Below are positions 1-8,304 of a stretch of DNA of 64,000 nt, in pieces. The stretch covers positions 124,001 through 188,000 of the forward strand of contig NZ_FOWZ01000001.1 of assembly GCF_900115585.1 (NCBI RefSeq). The letters are read 5' to 3'. The translations under genes were made by a program, and so were the position numbers. Numbering within the stretch: position 1 is the first letter of the stretch; each line of letters opens with the position of its first letter. Origin of the DNA: Qipengyuania nanhaisediminis (GTDB lineage: Bacteria; Pseudomonadota; Alphaproteobacteria; Sphingomonadales; Sphingomonadaceae). The notes under the pieces were generated by a model. That model had not been told where the DNA came from. It saw only the letters and a program-made list of their open reading frames with translations, and did no database searches.

Positions 1-2122
1 GGGCACCGTCGGCACCGCGCCCGGTGGCTGGCTGCTCGCGCAAAGGAGGACGCGTCGGGTCGGTAGGTTGCGGGCGCGGCTGGGGCTGCATTTGCGGCTG
101 CTGCTGCGGCATGCCTTCGCCCTCTACAGGGAATGGCAGCTGCCCCTCGGGACCGGTCGGCTGGCGGCCTGGCTCGATCAGGTTCCCTTGCTCGTCGATG
201 TAGTAATAGTCTTCCGGATCGCCGAAGAAGTACTCGTCATCCTCCTCGATCTGCCAGTCGGGCAGCTTGAGGTCGGTGTCGAATTCCTCGACCGGGCGAT
301 CCTTCACGGCATAGCGCATATAGGCCGAGAACGCCTGCGCAGGCGCCCGGCCACCTTGCAAGCCGCCCACCCGGCGGTTGTCGTCCCGGCCCATCCAGAC
401 ACCTGTCGTGATGCCGGAGGAGAAGCCGACGAAATAGCCGTCCTTGTTGGAACTGGTGGTGCCCGTCTTGCCCGCCACGGGCCTCCCGATCTGCGCGGCG
501 CGGCCGGTGCCCGTCTGGACGGCGGCCTGAAGCAGGTCGGTGATGCCGGCCGCGACATGGTCGGGCACGAGCTGCGAGCTGCGGGCCTGCTTGTGTTCGT
601 AGAGCTTCTCGCCATCCGCCGTCGTCACCTTGACGATACCATAGGGTTCGACCGAGGCGCCCTTTGCCGAAATGGCCGCAAAGGCGCGGGTCATGTCGAT
701 CAGGCGAACCTCGTTCGACCCCAGCACCATTGCGGGATAGGTGTTGATCGGCGTGGTGATGCCGAACCGGCGGGCCATCGAGGCGACCGAGCCGAAACCG
801 ACCTCGTTGCCGAGCTGTGCCGCCACCGTGTTCACCGAATAGGCGAAGGCGGTGCGCAGGTCGGTTTCGCCGATATTTCGCCCGTTCGAATTGCGCGGGC
901 TCCAGTCGCCGATCTTCACCGGCGTATCCACCACGCGGTCGTCGGGCGTGTAGCCTGCTTCCAGCGCTGCGAGATAGACGAACAGCTTCCAGCTCGATCC
1001 GGGCTGGCGCAGCGCATTGGTCGCGCGGTTGTAATTGGTCTCGACGTAATCGGTGCCGCCGACCAGCGCCAGGATGGCACCGTCTCGGTCGAGGCTTACC
1101 AAGGCACCCTGGGTGCCCTCGGGCACGTTCGCCTGTACTGCCGCGGTTGCGGCGCGTTGCATGCCGACATCGAGCGTGGTCCAGACTTCGATCGGCTCGA
1201 AAGTTTCCGGGAGCAGCAGGTCGAGCTGCGGCAGTGCCCAGTCGGTGAAATAGCGGACAGAGTTCTGCCCCACCTCCTCTTTCAGATTGACGGCCGAAAC
1301 ATCGACTCGGGCCTGGTCCGCCGTGATGCGTCCCTGTTCGCGCATCAGGCGCAGGACAACGCTGGCGCGCCCGACTGCAGCATCGACGTCGGCGGTGGGC
1401 GAATAGCGGCTTGGGGCTTTTACGAGACCGGCGATGATCGCGGCCTCGGCCACCGACAGTTCGCTTGCCGGGTGGCTGAAGAACTTCCGGCTCGCGGAAT
1501 CGATGCCGTAGGCGCCGCCGCCGAAATAGACCTTGTTCAGGTAGAGCTCGAGGATCTGGTCCTTCGAGAACTTCCATTCCAGCGCCATCGCCAGGACCGC
1601 TTCACGCAATTTGCGGTCGATCGTGCGATTGGAATTGAGAAAGACGTTGCGGGCCAGCTGCTGCGTGATGGTCGAGGTCGCACCCAGCCGATTCTGCCCG
1701 GTCGCCCAGACATAGACGGCACGCGTCAGGCCGTAGGGGTCGACGCCGGGATGCGAATAGAAGCGCCGGTCCTCGACCGAAATCATCGCATCCTTCATCA
1801 CCTGCGGGATTTCTTCGGACGACAGCCACTTGCCGTAGCTGGGACCGAGCTCGACGATCTCAGTGCCGTCGCGTGCACGCACGACGATCGTCTGGGCGTT
1901 CTGGGTTGCCTTCAGCTGGTAATAACTTGGCAGCGATCGCGCGGCGAAGCCAACGGCGATGGCGAGGAATACCGCGCCGAGGACAGCGGCGACAGCACCC
2001 CATAGGAACAGCCGCTTGGTCCAGCGCCAGAACCGGCTCGGCGGATTACGGCCATCGGCCTCGGCACGTTTCGCCCGCTCTGCGCGCGTTGCCTTCTTGC
2101 GCCGGCTGCCTCTTTTATCCAT
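1..2122 (-). CDS. mrcA: Penicillin-binding protein 1A (bifunctional glycosyltransferase/transpeptidase), 3' end cut by window
   Basis: Class A PBP that polymerises lipid II and cross-links peptidoglycan at the periplasmic face of the inner membrane. The start ATG (2120-2122) gives a basic N-terminus, one membrane anchor at about residues 37-62, then a GT51 domain with the EDRRFYSHPGVD block near 117-128 and the QQLARN block near 154-159. The transpeptidase domain shows the SxxK nucleophile motif (SSWK, about residue 374), SVN and KTGTTS (about 551). The visible C-terminus is a Gln/Pro-rich tail still open at base 1, so the stop is outside the window. Downstream on the same strand as msrB but 106 nt away. 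The symbol is by family; ponA would be equivalent. Confidence 0.95.
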   Translation of the reverse strand, partial: MDKRGSRRKKATRAERAKRAEADGRNPPSRFWRWTKRLFLWGAVAAVLGAVFLAIAVGFAARSLPSYYQLKATQNAQTIVVRARDGTEIVELGPSYGKWLSSEEIPQVMKDAMISVEDRRFYSHPGVDPYGLTRAVYVWATGQNRLGATSTITQQLARNVFLNSNRTIDRKLREAVLAMALEWKFSKDQILELYLNKVYFGGGAYGIDSASRKFFSHPASELSVAEAAIIAGLVKAPSRYSPTADVDAAVGRASVVLRLMREQGRITADQARVDVSAVNLKEEVGQNSVRYFTDWALPQLDLLLPETFEPIEVWTTLDVGMQRAATAAVQANVPEGTQGALVSLDRDGAILALVGGTDYVETNYNRATNALRQPGSSWKLFVYLAALEAGYTPDDRVVDTPVKIGDWSPRNSNGRNIGETDLRTAFAYSVNTVAAQLGNEVGFGSVASMARRFGITTPINTYPAMVLGSNEVRLIDMTRAFAAISAKGASVEPYGIVKVTTADGEKLYEHKQARSSQLVPDHVAAGITDLLQAAVQTGTGRAAQIGRPVAGKTGTTSSNKDGYFVGFSSGITTGVWMGRDDNRRVGGLQGGRAPAQAFSAYMRYAVKDRPVEEFDTDLKLPDWQIEEDDEYFFGDPEDYYYIDEQGNLIEPGRQPTGPEGQLPFPVEGEGMPQQQPQMQPQPRPQPTDPTRPPLREQPATGRGADGA

Positions 2123-2228
2123 CCGTCGAAAATTCCCTCATGCGGCAAGCCGTGCCTTATAGATGCCGCAATTTTGCATGGCGACCCTCAACCCCGGCTG
2201 AACGCACGGTTCTTTACCGCATCTACGA

Positions 2229-2627
2229 TCAGTCTTCCGGTTCGAAGTCCAGCGCAGCCGAGTTGATGCAATAGCGCAGGCCCGTTTCGCCCGGGCCGTC
2301 GGGGAAGACGTGGCCGAGGTGGCCCTCGCAATTGGAGCACACCACTTCCGTGCGGATCATACCGTGGCTCGTATCGCGATGCTCCTCGACGGCGGTATCA
2401 TCTGCCGGAGCCGTGAAGGCTGGCCAGCCGCAACCGCTGTCGTATTTCTCGTCGCTTTCGAACAATAGCTGGCCGCACGCCGCGCAGTGATATTCACCTT
2501 CCTGAGCGTTCTTGTCGTATTTGCCGGTAAAGGCGCGCTCCGTGCCCTTTTCACGCAGGATGTGGTATTGTTCGGGCGTGAGCTCTTCGCGCCATTCGGC
2601 ATCGCTCTTGATCAGCTTGTCGGTCAC
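2229..2627 (-). CDS. msrB: Peptide-methionine (R)-S-oxide reductase MsrB
   Basis: Reduces methionine-R-sulfoxide in oxidised proteins, using thioredoxin. The 132-residue protein has the two zinc CxxC pairs (C48/C51 and C97/C100), SGCGWPAF at 64-71, and the resolving/catalytic Cys120 in RYCINS. I take the GTG at 2625-2627 as start: it has AAAGGA six bases upstream and gives the usual family length. The frame stays open for about 250 further codons upstream, but that would run antisense through rpsT and lacks family similarity, so I reject it. The ATG that overlaps this GTG (one base upstream) is out of frame and is followed at once by TGA. Confidence 0.94.
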   Translation of the reverse strand: MTDKLIKSDAEWREELTPEQYHILREKGTERAFTGKYDKNAQEGEYHCAACGQLLFESDEKYDSGCGWPAFTAPADDTAVEEHRDTSHGMIRTEVVCSNCEGHLGHVFPDGPGETGLRYCINSAALDFEPED

Positions 2628-2849
2628 ATATTGTCCTTTCGCATTCCCAACCCATATAGGGGCAACAGGAGGCGGTGCACGCGGTTCCTCGCTTTGATGC
2701 GATGCCGTGTCGCCTTGGGCTGGACGATTTGCTTGACGATTCGGACACCCGCCGCTAAGTGCGCCGCTTTCCGGCGGGGCATCCGCCTCTTTCGACACGA
2801 CCAAACAGATTTCCGCCGCAAGTTTGATGCGGCCCGACCGAGGACAAAC

Positions 2850-3110
2850 ATGGCCAATACGCCGCAAGCCAAAAAGCGCATCCGCCGCAACGAACGCCGC
2901 GCCGAAATCAACGGTGCGCGCATGAGCCGCATCCGCAACTTCGTGAAGAAGGTCGAAACGGCCTGCGAAGCTGGCGACAAGGATGCCGCCAAGACCGCTC
3001 TCCAGGCAGCCCAGCCCGAAATGGCTCGCGGCGTTGCTCGCGGCGTTCTGCACAAGAACACAGCCTCGCGTAAGCTGAGCCGTCTTTCGAAGCGCGTCGC
3101 AGCGCTCTGA
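2850..3110 (+). CDS. rpsT: 30S ribosomal protein S20
   Basis: Small, very basic primary-binding protein of the 30S subunit (86 residues). It begins [17 protein letters not shown], the characteristic S20 N-terminus, and carries the conserved helix with [24 protein letters not shown] sequence near its end. An AGGA sequence lies six bases before the ATG. It is transcribed toward dnaA and is followed by a 12-bp hairpin at 3149-3181. rpsT just upstream of dnaA is a common arrangement in Sphingomonadales. Confidence 0.97.
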   Translation: MANTPQAKKRIRRNERRAEINGARMSRIRNFVKKVETACEAGDKDAAKTALQAAQPEMARGVARGVLHKNTASRKLSRLSKRVAAL

Positions 3111-3148
3111 TTCGCGGCTCCGGCGGCAACGCCGGGCACGAGATTGAC

Positions 3149-3181
3149 AAAGGGGTCGACGCCACAGGTGTCGGCCCCTTT
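3149..3181 (+). terminator. Probable intrinsic terminator after rpsT
   Basis: A 12-bp stem (3149-3160 with 3170-3181; one G-T wobble) and a 9-base loop. The descending arm ends in only three Ts, so the U-tract is short; the stem is the main evidence. Confidence 0.6.
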
Positions 3182-3565
3182 GACACATCTGGGGTCGATC
3201 AACGGATTTGCGTGAGAGCCGTTTGCCGGACCCTCGATCAAAAGTGAGCGTTTCCAACGATTCGCTTTTGCCGGACGGGCATATCGACGGAAAAACAGGG
3301 GTTTGAACGGCGGTCTGCGGCCTTGCGCGAGTCAACAAGTTTATTTCAGATTTTTTGCAGTTATCCCCCTTGCGACTCATCCCGTCTGCGACCTATCAAA
3401 TGGTTCTGCCTGGGGGGGACAGCCCAGGCCATTTACATCGACGGTCGAGTGGGGGGATGCCCGTGAATCATGCGATTCCGGGCAACGGCGGAGCCGTGCC
3501 GCCCCTACGACGAGAACAGAATTTCCGGCCTTTGGACGGGTCCGGATACGGGGGGTTGAATTCAC
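3182..3565. other. dnaA leader region, no gene found
   Basis: A 384-base non-coding stretch between the rpsT terminator and dnaA. It holds an AT-rich patch at about 3334-3366, one poor DnaA-box-like nonamer (TTATCCCCC, 3361-3369, two mismatches to TTATCCACA) and a hairpin at 3408-3429 (GCCTGGG paired with CCCAGGC around a G-rich loop) that would sit in the dnaA leader RNA. There is no cluster of DnaA boxes, so I do not call an origin here. Promoter elements could not be placed with confidence. Confidence 0.5.
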
Positions 3566-5023
3566 ATGATCAAATCGGGTGACCTCGCCAATAAGCGGAA
3601 AGCGAAAGACGAAATGGAGGATCTGGAAGCGGTAAACCTGGCAGCCGATTGGGCTGACATCAGCCAGGGCCTGCGCAAGGATCTGGGACATCAATTGCAC
3701 AGCCAGTGGATCAAGCCGATCCAGGTCGGGAAGATCGATGCCGAAACCGGCACGCTGGACCTGTTCCTGCCGACGGAATTCAGCGCCAACTGGGTAAAGG
3801 ACCGGTTCGCCGACCGCCTCAGCCTGGCGTGGAAGATCGCCCGCAGCGAAGTGCGCAAGGTGAACATTTCGGTCCACCCGGGACGCCGCCAGGTCGCCGA
3901 CCTGCGTCTCCACGGCGATGGCCGTCGCCCCGCCAACGACAGCGACACATCGATGATGGCTATCGGTGCCGATACGCTCGGCGACCAGGGCTTCACTTCC
4001 AGCGTCGGCCTCGACGCATCGCTCAGCTTCGCCGCATTCGTGACCGGCGAAGCGAACATCCTCGCCTTCAACGCCGCACAGCGCATGGCCGCGACGGAAA
4101 AGCCGCAGTTCAGCCCGCTCTACCTCAAGGCCGCGACCGGTCAGGGCAAGACGCATCTGCTGCACGCCATCGGTCACACCTTCCTGAAGACCCACACCCG
4201 CAGCCGCATCTTCTACTGCAGCGCGGAACGCTTCATGGTGGAATTCGTCCAGGCCCTGAAGGCCAACCGGATGATCGAATTCAAGGCCCGCCTGCGCAGC
4301 TTCGACCTGCTGCTGGTGGACGATATCCAGTTCATCATCGGCAAGGCTTCCGCACAGGAAGAATTGCTCTACACGATCGATGCGCTGCTGAACGAAGGCA
4401 AGCGGCTGGTCTTTGCAGCCGACCGCGCACCGCAGGCGCTCGACGGTGTCGAGCCGCGCCTCCTTTCGCGCCTGTCGATGGGTCTTGTGGCCGACATCCA
4501 GCCCGCCGACATCGAGCTTCGCAAGAAGATCCTGCACTCCAAGCTGAGCAAGTTCGCGCCGCTGGCCGTGCCGGAAGACGTGATCGAATTCCTCGCCCGC
4601 ACCATCACGCGCAATGTGCGCGAACTGGTCGGCGGCCTCAACAAGCTGATCGCCTATGCCCAGCTGACGGGCCAGGAAGTCTCGCTGCAGCTGGCCGAAG
4701 AACAGCTGACCGATATCCTGTCGGCCAATCGCCGCCGGATCACCATCGACGAAATCCAGCGCACGGTCTGCCAGTTCTACCGGATCGACCGCTCGGAAAT
4801 GAGCAGCAAGCGCCGTGCACGTGCGGTTGTACGCCCGCGCCAGGTGGCGATGTACCTCTCCAAGGTTCTGACCCCGCGCAGCTATCCCGAAATCGGGCGC
4901 AAGTTCGGTGGCCGCGATCACTCCACCGTGATCCATGCCGTGCGCCTGATCGAAGACCTGCGCGAGCGCGATGCAGACATGGACGGCGATGTGCGCAGCC
5001 TGCTGAGACAGCTTGAAAGCTGA
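3566..5023 (+). CDS. dnaA: Chromosomal replication initiator protein DnaA
   Basis: AAA+ ATPase that binds DnaA boxes, melts oriC and recruits the helicase. The 485-residue protein has the N-terminal domain I (about 25-100), a short linker, an ATPase core with Walker A ATGQGKTH (190-197) and Walker B LLLVDD (248-253), and the C-terminal DNA-binding domain with the DnaA signature GGRDHSTVIHA (about 448-458). Two details are atypical: the first P-loop residue is Ala rather than Gly (KAATGQGKT), and the sensor region reads SRLSMGL rather than the usual SRFGWGL. The ATG at 3566 has a G-run ten bases upstream; an in-frame ATG at 3614 is an alternative. Followed by an inverted repeat at 5071-5107. 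Confidence 0.97.
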   Translation: MIKSGDLANKRKAKDEMEDLEAVNLAADWADISQGLRKDLGHQLHSQWIKPIQVGKIDAETGTLDLFLPTEFSANWVKDRFADRLSLAWKIARSEVRKVNISVHPGRRQVADLRLHGDGRRPANDSDTSMMAIGADTLGDQGFTSSVGLDASLSFAAFVTGEANILAFNAAQRMAATEKPQFSPLYLKAATGQGKTHLLHAIGHTFLKTHTRSRIFYCSAERFMVEFVQALKANRMIEFKARLRSFDLLLVDDIQFIIGKASAQEELLYTIDALLNEGKRLVFAADRAPQALDGVEPRLLSRLSMGLVADIQPADIELRKKILHSKLSKFAPLAVPEDVIEFLARTITRNVRELVGGLNKLIAYAQLTGQEVSLQLAEEQLTDILSANRRRITIDEIQRTVCQFYRIDRSEMSSKRRARAVVRPRQVAMYLSKVLTPRSYPEIGRKFGGRDHSTVIHAVRLIEDLRERDADMDGDVRSLLRQLES

Positions 5024-5070
5024 CGACAGACACCGCCGCGGCCCTTCGGATCGCTCCACAACCGGCACAC

Positions 5071-5107
5071 CGCTTGTCGACACCCTGTTCACAGGGTTGT
5101 CGACAGC
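5071..5107 (+). terminator. Inverted repeat downstream of dnaA, terminator-like
   Basis: Arms of about 16 bases (CGCTTGTCGACACCCTG and CAGGGTTGTCGACAGCG) around a TTCA loop, interrupted by one single-base bulge on each side. Each arm contains the palindrome TGTCGACA. No T-tract follows, so it may instead be a protein-binding or RNA-stabilising element. Confidence 0.45.
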
Positions 5108-5134
5108 GCGCGTCTTACGCGGCAAAGGCTGCGC

Positions 5135-5560
5135 ATGCCCCTCGACGATCAATCGGCCAAGCGCCCCGACCTGCCAGCCACAATCTGGGAAACCCTGCTG
5201 CGCGGAGCGCGCTGCCGTTGCCCGCGGTGCGGTGAGGGGAAGATATTCCGCCGCTGGCTGAAGCCGGTGGACGCGTGCCCTTCCTGCCAGCTGGACATCT
5301 CGGGCCAGCGCGCAGACGATTTTCCCGCCTACATCGCCATCTTCGTCACCGGACACCTCCTTGCGCCGGTCATCATTGCTCTCGGCTCGAGCGAGACCCT
5401 TTTTGCCTGGGCCGTGCTGGCGATCGTCATCCCCCTGGCGGTCGCCATGATGGTGCTCATGCTCCAACCATCCAAGGGCGCGGTTATCGGCCTGCAGTGG
5501 TGGAACGGGATGCACGGTTTCCGCAAGGAGCGCCTGCCCGAGATCGAAGAGGACACGTAG
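5135..5560 (+). CDS. DUF983 family membrane protein
   Basis: A 141-residue inner-membrane protein of unknown function. The N-terminal third is a zinc-ribbon-like segment with CPRCGEG (Cys29/Cys32) and CPSC (Cys48/Cys51); CPRCGxGxxF is the hallmark of DUF983. Two membrane spans follow at about 66-84 and 88-110, then a short cytosolic tail with QWWNGMHG. The next gene starts two bases after its stop, so the two are probably co-transcribed. Confidence 0.85.
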   Translation: MPLDDQSAKRPDLPATIWETLLRGARCRCPRCGEGKIFRRWLKPVDACPSCQLDISGQRADDFPAYIAIFVTGHLLAPVIIALGSSETLFAWAVLAIVIPLAVAMMVLMLQPSKGAVIGLQWWNGMHGFRKERLPEIEEDT

Positions 5561-5562
5561 CC

Positions 5563-6327
5563 GTGAGCCTCGACGAACAACGCCTCGAACGCTTCGCCCG
5601 CCATATCGTGCTGCCCGAGATCGGCGGCGCGGGACAGGTTGCGTTGGCAGACAAGCATCTCGTCCTGGTCGGCCTCGGCGGCATCGGCTCTCCCGCTCTC
5701 CAGTATCTCGCCGCGGCCGGGATCGGCCGGCTGACACTGGTGGACGACGACAAGGTCGATGCGAGCAATCTCCAGCGCCAGACGCTCTATAACGAGCGCG
5801 ATATCGGCTACGGCAAGGCCACCTGCGCCAAGCGCTGGGTGAAGCTGTTCGACCCCGTGCTGGAGGTCGAGATAAGCGACCGCCGGATCGATGGGGACAA
5901 TGTCGATGCGCTGGTCGCAGGCGCGGACCTCGTGATGGACGGGACCGACAATTTCGCCACACGGCTGGCGGTCTCCGACGCCTGCGTCAGGGCGGGCGTC
6001 CCGCTGCTTTCTGCCGCAGTGGGCCGCTTCCAGGGACAGGTCGGTGCCTTTGCCGGGCACCTGCCGGACCAGTCATGCTATCGCTGCTTTGTCGGCGATG
6101 CTTTCGATGCCGAGGATTGCGACACTTGCGCGGAAGACGGCATGCTGGGCGCGATGGCCGGATGGGTGGCGACATTCGGTGTGATGCAGGCAGTCCGCAT
6201 CTTGTTGGACGGGGTCAGCGCCTTCGGACGGTCCGACTGGGGCAAGGTCTATTTGCTGGACGGCCTCAATCCCGGGCTGCGGGCGTTTTCGATCGCCAAG
6301 GATCCGGCCTGCAACGGCTGCGGCTAG
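5563..6327 (+). CDS. HesA/MoeB/ThiF family adenylyltransferase
   Basis: E1-like enzyme that adenylates the C-terminal Gly-Gly of a ubiquitin-fold sulfur carrier (MoaD or ThiS type) in molybdopterin or thiamine synthesis. The 254 residues show the nucleotide loop GLGGIG (37-42), an acidic DDD at 61-63, TDN at 128-130, zinc cysteines C172/C175 and C250/C253, and Cys186/Cys189 in the active-site loop before AEDGML. Start is GTG at 5563 with GAAGAGGA upstream; upstream codons belong to the DUF983 gene. Without a nearby carrier gene I cannot choose between MoeB and ThiF; moeA/moaA lie 47 kb away. Its TAG stop shares bases with the stop of the facing gene (CTAG, 6324-6327). Confidence 0.88.
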   Translation: MSLDEQRLERFARHIVLPEIGGAGQVALADKHLVLVGLGGIGSPALQYLAAAGIGRLTLVDDDKVDASNLQRQTLYNERDIGYGKATCAKRWVKLFDPVLEVEISDRRIDGDNVDALVAGADLVMDGTDNFATRLAVSDACVRAGVPLLSAAVGRFQGQVGAFAGHLPDQSCYRCFVGDAFDAEDCDTCAEDGMLGAMAGWVATFGVMQAVRILLDGVSAFGRSDWGKVYLLDGLNPGLRAFSIAKDPACNGCG

Positions 6328-6800
6328 CGCCACCACTCCCGTTGGCGTTTCTCGTTTGCCTGCTCGAGCGCCGATTTCTTGCGCTCGGGATCGGGCCTGC
6401 ACCGTGTGCTCGACCCAGTAGGGCTCTTCTCGCAAATGCGCCCAAGCCGGTCGCGTCCGGGTTCAGGAGTATCCAGCACCCACCAGGCCATTCCAGCCAA
6501 CAGCACTGCGCCTGCAATCAGTGCGCGTAGTCCGAAGTAGGCGCAGCCTCCGCTGGTCGCAGCGCCCTGGTAATCGTGCTGCGCCATGCTTGCCTTGGTA
6601 TTGCGGGTGCCGCTGATGAACGCGGTACCTCCCAAGAGGACCAGCACTACCGGGCTCAGGAACATCAGGCCGAGCGACCAGACGATGAGTTCATTCGAAA
6701 AGACGCCGTTATCGGACGAAAGCACCGACCACCACCAATAGGCGAGGTAGAGATACGGCAGCACCAGAAGGGTGCAAATGATCGTTGCTCTGCGCGACAT
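6324..6800 (-). CDS. Hypothetical membrane protein
   Basis: A 158-residue protein I do not recognise. It has three hydrophobic segments (about 8-28, 40-62 and 90-108) and a charged, lysine/arginine-rich C-terminal tail ending EWWR. The stop codon overlaps that of the MoeB/ThiF gene on the opposite strand by a shared CTAG. The sirtuin gene ends 31 bases upstream on the same strand, so it may be the distal gene of that transcript. Confidence 0.72.
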   Translation of the reverse strand: MSRRATIICTLLVLPYLYLAYWWWSVLSSDNGVFSNELIVWSLGLMFLSPVVLVLLGGTAFISGTRNTKASMAQHDYQGAATSGGCAYFGLRALIAGAVLLAGMAWWVLDTPEPGRDRLGRICEKSPTGSSTRCRPDPERKKSALEQANEKRQREWWR

Positions 6801-6831
6801 GTCCCCTCCCTAGCCGCGAAACCTTGCGAAA

Positions 6832-7536
6832 TTACCCAGTGCCGAGCAATTCCTCGACCCATTCGGGGACCAGCTTGCCGGCCGGCCCCTGGCGCGATTC
6901 GTGAAACCAGTGCGATCCTTCGCTGCGTTCGAGGTTGAGTTCGAGAGTCTTTACGCCAAGCTCGCGCGCGTCGCTGACGAAGCCTGCGGCGGGATAGACC
7001 GCGCCGCTCGTGCCGATCGACACGAACAGGTGCGCGCTGCGCAGGGCAGCATAGATGCGGTCCATCTGGTAAGGCATCTCGCCGAACCAGACGACATCGG
7101 GCCTGAGCGAACGCGCCTCGCAACTGGGGCATTCCGGGCGATCGATGAGGGGGCCGGTCCAATGATGGCGGCGCTCGCAAATCGGGCATAGCGCACTGAG
7201 CAATTCCCCGTGCATGTGGACGACGCGGCTCGCCCCGGCGCGCTCGTGCAGATCGTCGACATTCTGGGTGACGATCAGCAACCCGCCTTCCCATTCCCGG
7301 TCGAGCCGCGCCAGTGCCTCGTGAGCCGGATTGGGCGCCACCTTCTGCACCGCCTCCCGCCGCGCATCGTAGAAGCGCTGGACCAGCGCCGGATCACGCT
7401 CGTACCCCTGCGGCGTCGCCACATCCTCGACCCGGTGCTTTTCCCACAATCCGCCTGCGTCGCGGAAGGTATCGATCCCGCTTTCGGCGGAAATGCCGGC
7501 CCCGGTCAGGACGACAATGTTGCGTAGCTCGGCCAT
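6832..7536 (-). CDS. cobB: NAD-dependent protein deacylase, sirtuin family
   Basis: Removes acyl groups from lysines using NAD+. The 234-residue protein carries GAGISAESGI (12-21), QNVDDLH (91-97), the general base His109 in HMHG, four zinc cysteines (C117, C120, C136, C139) and RPDVVWFGE (145-153). The FYDARR segment provides the Tyr-x-x-Arg pair typical of class III sirtuins (E. coli CobB, SIRT5), which predicts desuccinylase as well as deacetylase activity. I use the ATG at 7534-7536; an in-frame ATG three codons upstream (7545) is possible. Divergent from dapB, with start codons 35 bases apart. Confidence 0.93.
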   Translation of the reverse strand: MAELRNIVVLTGAGISAESGIDTFRDAGGLWEKHRVEDVATPQGYERDPALVQRFYDARREAVQKVAPNPAHEALARLDREWEGGLLIVTQNVDDLHERAGASRVVHMHGELLSALCPICERRHHWTGPLIDRPECPSCEARSLRPDVVWFGEMPYQMDRIYAALRSAHLFVSIGTSGAVYPAAGFVSDARELGVKTLELNLERSEGSHWFHESRQGPAGKLVPEWVEELLGTG

Positions 7537-7571
7537 AGGTTCCATGAACCACACAAGTGCAAGGAGGGGCA

Positions 7572-8300
7572 ATGGCAAGTTTCGGCGTAATCGGCAGCAA
7601 GGGTGCGATGGGCGAGGCGCTGAAGCGCGTCATAGAGGCATCGGGCCACACCTATGCGGGCGGGATCGACAAGGGCGGCGATCCGGCGGCGCTTGCCGAT
7701 GCCTGCGATGCGCTGATCGACTTTTCCGCACCCGGCGCACTGGCTGCCAACCTCCACGCCGCCGTTGGAGCGGGCGTGCCCATCGTCATCGGCACCACCG
7801 GCCTCGAACAGTCGCATCACGACGCGATCGACGAGGCGGCCCGCGCGACAGCGGTCTTGCAGACCGGCAATACCTCGCTCGGCGTTACCTTGCTGGCTCA
7901 CCTGGTGCGCGAGGCGGCAGAGCGCCTTGCCGACGACTGGGATATCGAGATCGTCGAGATGCACCACCGCCGCAAGGTAGATGCACCTTCCGGCACAGCC
8001 ATCTTGCTGGGCAAAGCTGCGGCCAAGGGCCGCGGGATCGATCTTGCCGACAATCGCGAAAGCGGGCGCGACGGGCAAACCGGCGCACGCGCTCGCGGTG
8101 CCATCGGCTTTGCCGCCCTGCGTGGAGGGACCGTAGCCGGCGAACACAGCGTCATCCTTGCCGGAGAGCAGGAGCGCCTGACGCTGTCGCACAGCGCCGA
8201 GAACCGCGAGATATTCGCGCGCGGCGCGGTGAAGGCCGCCGAATGGCTGCTGGCGCGAGAAGCCGGGCGCTACACCATGGAGGAGGTCCTGGGCCTCTGA
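7572..8300 (+). CDS. dapB: 4-hydroxy-tetrahydrodipicolinate reductase
   Basis: Second committed step of lysine and meso-diaminopimelate synthesis, NAD(P)H dependent, cytosolic. The 242 residues have the dinucleotide loop GSKGAMG (8-14), GTTG (74-77) and the signature HHRRKVDAPSGTA (131-143) with catalytic His131/His132 and Lys135. The protein is about 25 residues shorter than the E. coli enzyme, mostly through loop trimming. ATG 7572 has AAGGAGG six bases upstream. It heads a run with the ion channel (4 nt gap) and nth. Confidence 0.96.
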   Translation: MASFGVIGSKGAMGEALKRVIEASGHTYAGGIDKGGDPAALADACDALIDFSAPGALAANLHAAVGAGVPIVIGTTGLEQSHHDAIDEAARATAVLQTGNTSLGVTLLAHLVREAAERLADDWDIEIVEMHHRRKVDAPSGTAILLGKAAAKGRGIDLADNRESGRDGQTGARARGAIGFAALRGGTVAGEHSVILAGEQERLTLSHSAENREIFARGAVKAAEWLLAREAGRYTMEEVLGL

Positions 8301-8304
8301 CACG

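Noticed and set aside
2628-3380. Long upstream extension of msrB
   Set aside because: The extension runs antisense through rpsT and lacks MsrB similarity; GTG 2627 has a proper ribosome binding site.
3182-3565. Replication origin next to dnaA
   Set aside because: Only one weak DnaA-box-like nonamer is seen and no cluster or AT-rich repeat array, so I do not call oriC.
3377-5962. Very long open frame antisense to dnaA and the DUF983/MoeB genes
   Set aside because: It overlaps conserved genes on the other strand and shows no family pattern; it is a high-GC codon shadow.
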